25,336 bases of DNA from a virus. Below the pieces are notes generated by a model. That model saw only the letters and a list, made by a program, of their open reading frames with translations, did no database searches and was not told the origin of the DNA. Below are positions 19,822-25,336 of the stretch, one piece after another (the stretch's first letter is position 1; every line of letters begins with the position of its first letter). Location of the stretch: the IMG/VR virus record IMGVR_UViG_3300042502_000409, positions 1-25,336 of that record. One strand, 5' to 3'. The position numbers and the translations under genes are program-made.

Positions 19822-20584
19822 AACCACCGTCATCGTCGATGCCGACTATTACATCTACCGCGCCGCTCACGCCGTCGAGCGAGCTTTTGAGTGGGAAGAA
19901 GGTGTCTTCACCAGCTACGCGGAGATGGTTGAGGGCCGGGTAGCCTTCGAGCGGGCCATCGAGGAACTGGAGGACAAGGTGTCCCCCTACTGCCGCTCTG
20001 GCTTCTCTCTCGTCCTCGCCCTGTCCGACTCCCTGCCCTCCTTCCGTAAGGACTTCTGGCCCACCTACAAGGCCAACCGGAAGGGACGCCCGCTTCTCTA
20101 CACGGCCCTGCGTCAGTGGGTGCTTGACACCTACCCGAACACCTATCTCCGCCCCCGGCTGGAGGCTGATGACATCCTCGGTATCCTCATGACCAATAAG
20201 AAAATCGTTGAGGGACCCAAGATGATGGTCAGCATCGACAAGGACCTTAAACAAGTCCCCGGAAGACTCTATGACCCCAACCAAGAGGAACTCTCTGAAG
20301 CCAATGAACATTCAGGATTACTGGTATTTCTTACGCAGCTACTCACTGGGGATACTGTGGACAATTACCCGGGATGTCCGGGCATTGGCCCTGTCCGAGC
20401 CCAGAAACTACTGGAGGGTGTTGAGCATGTCGAGGATGTTTGGCCGGACATCGTGAAGACCTACGAGAAGGCTGGCCTCACTGAGGATGACGCGGTTGTT
20501 CAAGCGAACGTGGCCCGCATCCTTCTGAACAAAGATTATGATTTCAAGAACAAGGAGCCGATTGTATGGACGCCGCCCAAGTGA
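19811..20584 (+). CDS. T7 gp6-like 5'-3' exonuclease (FEN family)
   Basis: A 257-residue structure-specific nuclease (T7 gp6: 300). FEN-type metal residues are visible: D10 and D12 (VDADYYIYRA), E118-x-D120-D121 (LEADDILG), D143 and D145 (SIDKDLKQVPG) and D181/D184 (TGDTVDNYPGCPGIGP). The last contains the helix-hairpin-helix-like GCPGIGP. SFRKDFWPTYKANRK matches the R/K-rich helical gateway. In T7 it removes RNA primers and degrades host DNA. ATG 19811 lies within the end of the upstream small gene. Confidence 0.93.
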   Translation: MGIETTVIVDADYYIYRAAHAVERAFEWEEGVFTSYAEMVEGRVAFERAIEELEDKVSPYCRSGFSLVLALSDSLPSFRKDFWPTYKANRKGRPLLYTALRQWVLDTYPNTYLRPRLEADDILGILMTNKKIVEGPKMMVSIDKDLKQVPGRLYDPNQEELSEANEHSGLLVFLTQLLTGDTVDNYPGCPGIGPVRAQKLLEGVEHVEDVWPDIVKTYEKAGLTEDDAVVQANVARILLNKDYDFKNKEPIVWTPPK

Positions 20585-21036
20585 AGCTTCATAGAGGGGA
20601 TGTTGTACAATGTATCGACCCCGTGCCCCGGCTTATACGGGGCTCATACTACACGGTGGATATGGTAGACGGCGACACCATTTCGCTGTATCATTGTCCG
20701 GGCCTGTGGGTTAACAAAGACCGGTTTAAGCTTATCAGGGGAAACAACACGGTCCCTGTCATCGGCTTTCCCCCCGGCCACTACGCCACATTTACTCCTG
20801 AAAGCGACGAGCAGCCCCCTTCCCCCATCTCGGTCCAAGTCGGTGGTGACCACTACCGCAAGATGGCCATTCAGCCGATGACCTACATCCTAGCCAACGA
20901 CATCCCCTTCGCTGAGGGCTGCGTTATCAAGTACGTCTCCCGTTGGAAAAACAAGGGCGGACTCCAAGACCTAAAGAAGGCCCGCCAGAACCTCGACTTC
21001 CTGATTGAGCGGGAAGAGAAGAAGGTGTCCCAATGA
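20566..21036 (+). CDS. DUF3310 protein with N-terminal SH3-like domain
   Basis: A 156-residue two-domain protein. Residues 5-57 look like a small beta barrel (HRGDVVQCIDPVPRL... GLWVNKDRFKLI). Residues 90-150 are DUF3310: VGGDHYRKMAIQPMTYI, PFAEGCVIKYVSRWKNKGG, DLKKARQNLDFLIE. DUF3310 occurs in many phages; related proteins include nucleotide kinase-like gp1.7 of T7, but kinase activity here is not established. ATG 20566 follows AAGGAG and overlaps the exonuclease gene by 19 nt. Confidence 0.85.
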   Translation: MDAAQVKLHRGDVVQCIDPVPRLIRGSYYTVDMVDGDTISLYHCPGLWVNKDRFKLIRGNNTVPVIGFPPGHYATFTPESDEQPPSPISVQVGGDHYRKMAIQPMTYILANDIPFAEGCVIKYVSRWKNKGGLQDLKKARQNLDFLIEREEKKVSQ

Positions 21037-21281
21037 GGTCCGCAAGGCTCCGGGATCGTGCCAAACAGGCGGTTGCAATTAACCCACACAATAACCTACC
21101 GCCCTCCAATGTTCCCATTAAGGTTCCTATGGTGGACCCCGCCGTGGTTGCCCACTTGAACATGGTTTTCCCTGACTCCCTAACGCTCATTGATCGTCTG
21201 GGATCGGTGGACCAAGCTCGTGGAGCAAGGCGGGTGGTTGAACACCTCTTCCACCTCATCGACCAACAGGATAAATCATAA
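21033..21281 (+). CDS. Small protein before the structural genes
   Basis: An 82-residue protein (MRSARLRDRAKQAVAINPHNN...) with a basic N-terminus, a proline-rich linker (NLPPSNVPIKVPMVDP) and a C-terminal helical region (GARRVVEHLFHLIDQQ). ATG 21033 overlaps the previous stop (ATGA). I do not recognise it. It is the last gene before the structural block. Confidence 0.6.
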   Translation: MRSARLRDRAKQAVAINPHNNLPPSNVPIKVPMVDPAVVAHLNMVFPDSLTLIDRLGSVDQARGARRVVEHLFHLIDQQDKS

Positions 21282-21505
21282 TGTGCTTAGGTGGTTCCTC
21301 TCGCCCACCCCCGGCTCAAGCCCCGGCTCCCCCGCCTCCACCTCCTATGGATGCTCCCGCTTCCCCAGCCTTCAATGAAGCCAAGACCGACGCTGCGAAC
21401 GCAGATGGCCGCTCTTCTGGACAACGCGCTGGACGGAAATCTCTCCGTGTTGACATCCAAGCCCCCGGTACTGGCGGCGGCAACGGCCTGACGATCCCGA
21501 CCTGA
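21281..21505 (+). CDS. T7 gp7.3-like virion/tail assembly protein
   Basis: A 74-residue protein. The N-terminus MCLGGSS is followed by a proline run (about 9-23), a small helical segment, and a C-terminus GRKSLRVDIQAPGTGGGNGL. T7 gp7.3 ends with a comparable K-SL-V...GGG-I motif and likewise sits right before the portal gene. In T7 the protein is needed for tail assembly and adsorption. Assignment rests on this tail motif and position. The start overlaps the previous stop (TAATG). Confidence 0.7.
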   Translation: MCLGGSSRPPPAQAPAPPPPPPMDAPASPAFNEAKTDAANADGRSSGQRAGRKSLRVDIQAPGTGGGNGLTIPT

Positions 21506-21506
21506 T

Positions 21507-23111
21507 ATGGGTATCGCCGCTGAGCGTTACGCATCCGGCGAGTCCGACCGCAACCCGTTTCTTCAGCGGGCTCGTGACTGCGCCGCGCTAACCATTCCAT
21601 ACATCGCCCCCGATCAGGGTGCATCCTCCACCACCGACTTCGTGACTCCCTACCAAAGCCTAGGTGCTCGTGGTGTGAGAACGCTGTCATCCAAGCTCCT
21701 TCTCGCTCTCTACCCCAACACCCCATTCTTCAAGTACGTCATCGACGACCTTGCCCTCGGGGAGATGAACAAGAAAGGCCAGACCGACACCAAGCGTGGT
21801 GAGGTTGAGGCCGCTCTGTCCAGTCGTGAGAAGGCTGTAGCCTCCGAGATGGGTCCCGCCCTGTTCCGCCCGTCCGCCTCAGTTGCCCTTCAGCATCTCT
21901 TGGTGACCGGGAACTTCCTCCTGTACGTCCCCCCTGAAGAGGGCCGGTGCCGTGGCTGGAGGCTGGATCAGTATGTGGTCACCCGCGCCCCTGATGGTCG
22001 GCTGATTGAGTTTGTCATCAAGGAGGCAGTCGCCCCCGCCAAGCTCGATCCCGAAATTATCGCAGAGGCGGGGCTGGAAGATGACAACCGTGATGAGAAG
22101 GACCGCCCCACCCCCGGTGATGACGGTAACCTCGATCTGTACACCTATGGCGTCTGGGACAACCAGAAGTCCAAGTGGCTTGTCCATCAGGAACTCAATG
22201 ACGTGGAGCTTGAGAGCACCATGGGTGAGTTCGATGAAGACGAGCTTCCCTACATCGCCCTCCGCCTCAACTCGCAGCCCGGGGAGTCCTATGGCCGCTC
22301 TTACGTTGAAGAGTACCTCGGTGATCTGGATGCTCTTGAAGGGCTCACCCAGTCCATCGTTGAAGGCTCTGCCGCCGCAGCCCGTGTGGTATTCTTCGTC
22401 TCCCCGAACGGGGTTACGGAACTACGCGTGGTGGCTGAGGCTGAGAACCTCGATGTCGTTTCTGGCAATGCCGAAGACATCAGCACTCTCCAGTCCAACA
22501 AGCAGCAGGACCTCGGTGTAGCTCAGCAGCAGGCTCAGTCCCTCGCTCAGAGCCTCGCCTTTGCCTTCCTGATGAACGCGGCAGTCCAGCGTGGTGGCGA
22601 ACGTGTCACCGCTGAGGAAATCCGCTACCTCGCCAATGAACTCGATGCAGCCTTGGGTGGCATGTACACCCTCCTTGCGGCTGAGTTCCAAGCCCCCGTG
22701 GTGCGCCTCTTTGAGAAGCGTATGGAGAAGCGCCGTAAGGTCCCTCCCCTGCCCAAGGAGCTTGTCTCCCCCATGATTATCACGGGGCTGGAAGCCTTGG
22801 GGCGTGGTTCCGATCAGCAGAACATGAAGATGTTTGCCTCGGACATCATCCAAGTCCTCGGCCCTGAGCAGGTGATTGGCGTCCTCGATGCCTCTGAGTT
22901 CATCAAGAGAGCCGCTGCGGCCTACGGTATCGACACCGCGGGCCTCATCAAGACCCCTGAACAAATGCAGCAAGAGCAGCAGCAAGCCCAGATGATGCAG
23001 ATGATGCAGCAGCTTGGCCCTAACGCTGTGAACCAGCTTGGTGGAATGGCGCAAACCGCCATGCAAGCCCCGCCAGAAGGCGCTGGCCCACCCCCACCCC
23101 CACAAGGATAA
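21507..23111 (+). CDS. T7 gp8-like portal (head-tail connector) protein
   Basis: A 534-residue protein (T7 gp8: 536). The N-terminal region (ESDRNPFLQRARDCAALTIPYI, TPYQSLGARGVRTLSSKLLLALYP) and central segments (GESYGRSYVEEYLGDLDALEGL; AEEIRYLANELDAALGGMY) are characteristic of podovirus portals. The C-terminus is Gln/Met-rich (about 480-510), then Pro/Gly-rich, likely disordered. Twelve copies would form the dodecameric ring through which DNA is packaged. ATG 21507 lies directly after the previous stop. Confidence 0.95.
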   Translation: MGIAAERYASGESDRNPFLQRARDCAALTIPYIAPDQGASSTTDFVTPYQSLGARGVRTLSSKLLLALYPNTPFFKYVIDDLALGEMNKKGQTDTKRGEVEAALSSREKAVASEMGPALFRPSASVALQHLLVTGNFLLYVPPEEGRCRGWRLDQYVVTRAPDGRLIEFVIKEAVAPAKLDPEIIAEAGLEDDNRDEKDRPTPGDDGNLDLYTYGVWDNQKSKWLVHQELNDVELESTMGEFDEDELPYIALRLNSQPGESYGRSYVEEYLGDLDALEGLTQSIVEGSAAAARVVFFVSPNGVTELRVVAEAENLDVVSGNAEDISTLQSNKQQDLGVAQQQAQSLAQSLAFAFLMNAAVQRGGERVTAEEIRYLANELDAALGGMYTLLAAEFQAPVVRLFEKRMEKRRKVPPLPKELVSPMIITGLEALGRGSDQQNMKMFASDIIQVLGPEQVIGVLDASEFIKRAAAAYGIDTAGLIKTPEQMQQEQQQAQMMQMMQQLGPNAVNQLGGMAQTAMQAPPEGAGPPPPPQG

Positions 23112-23117
23112 CCCCTG

Positions 23118-23300
23118 ATGCCACGTAAGTCCTCTGAAGCCGCCGAAGTTGAAGGCTTCTCCCCTGAGAATGTTGCCACCGTCATCGCCGAAGCCCCTGA
23201 AGGCTCGGCTGTCGTCGCTGCGAGCGAAGTTCCGTATGAAGGCTTGAAGCCGGGTACGGTCCAAGAGTTCGACAACGGCCTGACGCTGATGACTAACTGA
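23118..23300 (+). CDS. 60-residue protein between portal and scaffold
   Basis: The product MPRKSSEAAEVEGFSPENVA... EGLKPGTVQEFDNGLTLMTN is small and acidic in the middle with a basic start. ATG 23118 follows AAGGATAACCCCTG, and its stop overlaps the scaffold ATG. It is unrecognised. Position suggests a structural or assembly accessory. Confidence 0.6.
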   Translation: MPRKSSEAAEVEGFSPENVATVIAEAPEGSAVVAASEVPYEGLKPGTVQEFDNGLTLMTN

Positions 23301-24124
23301 TGTCAGAAACCCTGATTATTCGGGAGCCGGAGACTGGCGCTGAACGCCCAGTCCCGGTCGCCCCGGTACCCTCTAATGAAACGGTAGCCCCCGCCGATAA
23401 GGCGCTCAAGGATACCAAGGCCGAACTCACCCGTGTTCAGCAGGAGCTTGCTGCCCTCAAGAAGGGTCAGGCTGTCCCGGCTGATCCCACCCCTCCCCCT
23501 GCCGATGAAGCTGATCCACTCGCCATCCCGGAAGATACCGGAGAGGCTGAAGGTGGCGATGACGAGCAGGTAGTCCCCGGCATCGCCAACGAGGCTTTTG
23601 AGCCGTGGCGTGAAGAGTATACCAAGACCGGTGATGTCTCCCCAGAGAGCCGCACCGCCATCGTGGACCTCCTGAAGGGCAAGGGCTTCGCGCCCGACCT
23701 CGCCAAGCAACTCGTTGACGATTATGTCGAGAGCGCCAAGGTCCGCGATAAGGCCGCTCAGGCTCAGGCTGACAATGCCGCCAAGTCCCTCATGGACGGC
23801 GTTGGTGGTCAGGAAGCCTACCAGAACATGGTCCTCTGGGCCTCCAAGAATTTCACTGAAGCTGAGCGTAAGGCTTATGACGGTGCCGTGAAGAGTGGTG
23901 ACGTGGCTGCGGCCTCGCTCGCTATCTCCGGTCTACAGGCCCGCTACAAAGCTGCCAACAAGGGCACGCCCAAGATGGTGCAGGCCACCGGCCTCTCATC
24001 CCCCACCAGTGATAACTACGCCTCCATGTACGAGGTGAAGACTGATATGTCCAAGCCTGAGTACCGGAACGATCCGGCATTCCGCGCCAAGGTCCAAGCC
24101 AAGCTGGCTAGGTCCAACATCTGA
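23300..24124 (+). CDS. T7 gp9-like capsid assembly scaffolding protein
   Basis: A 274-residue protein. The N-terminus is low complexity: a coiled coil (KDTKAELTRVQQELAALKKG) followed by a Pro/Asp/Glu-rich stretch (50-90). It then becomes helical (RTAIVDLLKGKGFAPDLAKQLVDDYVE; GGQEAYQNMVLWASKNFTEAE), ending with a basic C-terminus (FRAKVQAKLARSNI). This matches T7-like scaffolds in composition, and the motif around AYQNMVLWA is typical. It follows the portal gene as in T7. Scaffolds direct capsid assembly and then leave the prohead. Confidence 0.88.
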   Translation: MSETLIIREPETGAERPVPVAPVPSNETVAPADKALKDTKAELTRVQQELAALKKGQAVPADPTPPPADEADPLAIPEDTGEAEGGDDEQVVPGIANEAFEPWREEYTKTGDVSPESRTAIVDLLKGKGFAPDLAKQLVDDYVESAKVRDKAAQAQADNAAKSLMDGVGGQEAYQNMVLWASKNFTEAERKAYDGAVKSGDVAAASLAISGLQARYKAANKGTPKMVQATGLSSPTSDNYASMYEVKTDMSKPEYRNDPAFRAKVQAKLARSNI

Positions 24125-24576
24125 TGCGCAAGATTGACAAGCTGGTGATCCACTGTTCGGCCACCCCCGCTGGACGTGAGTTCACCGTGGCCGACATCGC
24201 GGCTTGGCATAAGGAGCGCGGCTTCGACACTATCGGCTACCACTACGTGATCCACCTTGATGGTCGGGTCTCTATTGGACGGCCTGAGAATCGAGTCGGC
24301 GCTCACGTAGCTGGCCACAATGCCCGCTCCATCGGTATCTGCTATATTGGTGGAGTGGATGCAAACCGTCGAACCCTAGCCCGCGATACCCGGACCCCGG
24401 AGCAGCGCAAGGCCATGGTTGACCTCCTTCTAGACCTCACGAAGCGCTTCCCCGGAGCAGAGGTTCTAGGTCACCGGGACTTCCCAAAGGTCGCCAAAGC
24501 CTGCCCCAGCTTCGATGTTAAATCGTGGTGGGCACGGGTCTTGGCATCTCGCACCCAACCCCCCAAGGCTACGTAA
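24124..24576 (+). CDS. T7-lysozyme-type N-acetylmuramoyl-L-alanine amidase
   Basis: A 150-residue zinc amidase (T7 lysozyme: 151). Zinc ligands are H10 (VIHCSAT), H117 (LGHRDF) and C127 (KACPSFD); Y39 and K125 correspond to T7 Y46 and K128. It cleaves the amide bond between muramic acid and the stem peptide. Two differences from T7 stand out. The N-terminus before the first zinc ligand is seven residues shorter, and in T7 this extension helps bind and inhibit RNA polymerase. The gene also sits in the late block behind the scaffold, in a full lysis cassette, not between gp3 and gp4. Confidence 0.94.
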   Translation: MRKIDKLVIHCSATPAGREFTVADIAAWHKERGFDTIGYHYVIHLDGRVSIGRPENRVGAHVAGHNARSIGICYIGGVDANRRTLARDTRTPEQRKAMVDLLLDLTKRFPGAEVLGHRDFPKVAKACPSFDVKSWWARVLASRTQPPKAT

Positions 24577-24762
24577 ATGTTCATCGTTGATTTCGTTACG
24601 GCAAACTGGACCGGCATCATGGCCGTGGTCCTTGCCGCTCACGGTCTCGCACTGGCCGTCGCGAACCTCACCCCCACTCCAAAGGACAATGAAGCCCTCG
24701 CTAAGGCTTATCGTGTTGTCGAGTGGGTGGCGGGTATCATCACCACCAAGGCCAAGCAGTGA
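24577..24762 (+). CDS. Holin-like small membrane protein
   Basis: A 61-residue protein with one clear membrane segment (about 11-30: TGIMAVVLAAHGLALAVANL), a short spacer (TPTPKDNEALAKAY), then an amphipathic helix (VVEWVAGIITTKAKQ) with a basic C-terminus. Placed between the amidase and the spanins, it is the best holin candidate in the window, although a single-pass topology is not decisive. ATG 24577 directly follows the amidase stop without a strong ribosome binding site, suggesting coupling. The end overlaps the spanin GTG. Confidence 0.7.
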   Translation: MFIVDFVTANWTGIMAVVLAAHGLALAVANLTPTPKDNEALAKAYRVVEWVAGIITTKAKQ

Positions 24763-24995
24763 TTAAGCACCTTCTCGCGGTCCTCTCTACGGTCCTTTCA
24801 CTCTTTGATCGCCTCTTCACGAGACTCGATGAGGAAAGATTCAGACGGCAGGGAGAGGACCGCTTGAAGGCTGCTCAAGCTGCCGAAGCGGAGAAACAAC
24901 GCGCTAATGTCCGCAAAGTTCGCGAAGCTCAGCGTGTTGCTGATCGCTCTCGCCCTGACCCCCGCCTGCACGACGATGGGTTCCGGAGGGACTAA
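24759..24995 (+). CDS. Rz: Rz-like inner-membrane spanin (i-spanin)
   Basis: A 78-residue protein with a GTG start overlapping the upstream stop (GTGA). It has an N-terminal hydrophobic anchor (IKHLLAVLSTVLSLFDRLF), then a highly charged helical periplasmic domain (LDEERFRRQGEDRLKAAQAAEAEKQ...) that forms a coiled coil. This is the i-spanin plan; it is shorter than lambda Rz (153 aa). The last 89 nt overlap the o-spanin gene in another frame, the typical spanin arrangement. It would fuse inner and outer membranes at lysis with its partner. Confidence 0.8.
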   Translation: MIKHLLAVLSTVLSLFDRLFTRLDEERFRRQGEDRLKAAQAAEAEKQRANVRKVREAQRVADRSRPDPRLHDDGFRRD

Positions 24996-25131
24996 ACCCT
25001 CAACCAGTACCATCCTCATGTGTGACTCTGTGGACCCGATCAGGTGGTCCCGCAGTGACACTATCGAAACCGTTCGGCAGGTTAAAGAGTTTAACGCTGC
25101 CTATAAGGAGGCTTGCCTTGGGACTAAATGA
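24907..25131 (+). CDS. Rz1: Rz1-like outer-membrane lipoprotein spanin (o-spanin)
   Basis: A 74-residue lipoprotein with a signal peptide (MSAKFAKLSVLLIALALTPAC). The lipid-bearing Cys would be C21; the lipobox TPAC is weaker than the LxAC consensus. The mature part contains CDSVDPIRWSRSDTIETV and QVKEFNAAYKEAC, a pattern I recall from other phage o-spanins with P-I-W-S...DT..T..QVK..NA. It starts inside the i-spanin gene and ends 14 nt into the next gene. It would pair with the i-spanin across the periplasm. Confidence 0.8.
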   Translation: MSAKFAKLSVLLIALALTPACTTMGSGGTKPSTSTILMCDSVDPIRWSRSDTIETVRQVKEFNAAYKEACLGTK

Positions 25132-25282
25132 TTATACGCTCGAAGAGTTTGCCGAAATGCTGGCTTACGCCGAAGACATCGGACTGGATGACCACGCTGT
25201 CTATGATACGCTTCAGGCACACTACGACGCTCGGCACGCTGCCAAGATTCTCTTCCTTGACCTCTTCGACGGCGTTGAGTGA
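25118..25282 (+). CDS. 54-residue acidic protein (TTG start)
   Basis: The TTG at 25118 has a very strong AAGGAGG 6 nt upstream, inside the end of the o-spanin gene. The product begins GLNDYTLEEFAEMLAYAED, is acidic and helical throughout, and ends FLDLFDGVE. An ORF extending upstream to 25022 is only the shadow of the spanin frame. Unrecognised. It is the last gene in the window; the final 54 nt (25283-25336) show nothing I can name. Confidence 0.6.
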   Translation: MGLNDYTLEEFAEMLAYAEDIGLDDHAVYDTLQAHYDARHAAKILFLDLFDGVE

Positions 25283-25336
25283 CCTCGTTCGCTGTTCGCC
25301 CGGGACGGCCATCTGACCTCCCGGCTATTAACGTCC

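Noticed and set aside
22422-23264. 280-codon open frame on the minus strand under the portal gene
   Set aside because: It is a shadow of the portal coding frame in GC-rich DNA; low-complexity Leu/His repeats reflect Gln-rich portal codons, and it has no ribosome binding site.
1-25336. CRISPR arrays, insertion sequences, introns or diversity-generating elements
   Set aside because: No regularly spaced repeats, transposase, reverse transcriptase or interrupted gene was seen.

Overview
The window is most of the left part of a T7-like podovirus genome (Autographiviridae-type) that looks temperate. The evidence is a single-subunit phage RNA polymerase followed by a T7-ordered block: SSB, endonuclease I, primase-helicase, DNA polymerase, 5'-3' exonuclease, a gp7.3-like protein, portal and scaffold. 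All protein genes are on the + strand, tightly packed, often with stop/start overlaps (TGATG, ATGA, GTGA). The host cannot be fixed from sequence alone. The GC-rich coding sequence and the style of the cargo genes suggest a Gram-negative proteobacterium, probably alphaproteobacterial (inference); the amidase plus Rz/Rz1-type spanins indicate a Gram-negative envelope.

Layout. 1-1980: early leader region with host-type promoters (TTGACA boxes), a repeated leader sequence, hairpins and small orphan genes. 1984-5001: a 561-aa phage protein of unknown function, an intact M20/M28-like zinc peptidase and two small proteins. 5020-6462: lysogeny block, with a MarR-like regulator, a 17-bp perfect palindrome and a tyrosine integrase. 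6465-9587: a dense cargo operon of short genes, including a duplicated two-gene module (Cys-rich protein plus RERDEAR coiled-coil protein), a DUF551-like protein and a nucleoside 2-deoxyribosyltransferase-like enzyme. 9602-9683: a complete tRNA-Leu(UAA), the only convincing minus-strand feature. 10114-10132: a 19-nt sequence on the + strand that mimics a tRNA-Leu(UAA) anticodon arm, a candidate attachment core.

10255-12669: RNA polymerase. 12729-13844: six small genes. 13872-21281: replication and nucleotide-metabolism block, including a standalone GIY-YIG (T5orf172-type) protein behind DNA polymerase. The primase-helicase gene has an internal GTG start with a strong ribosome binding site, placed like that of the T7 gp4B short form. 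21281-24124: gp7.3-like protein, portal, small protein and scaffold. 24124-25131: T7-lysozyme-type amidase, holin-like membrane protein, i-spanin and overlapping o-spanin, inserted directly after the scaffold gene where T7 has its major capsid gene. A short TTG-started gene follows, and the window ends before any capsid gene is seen.

How it works together (inference): host RNA polymerase would read the early and lysogeny genes from the left promoters; the phage RNA polymerase then transcribes replication, morphogenesis and lysis genes. The MarR-like protein and integrase would govern and carry out integration, possibly at a host tRNA-Leu gene.
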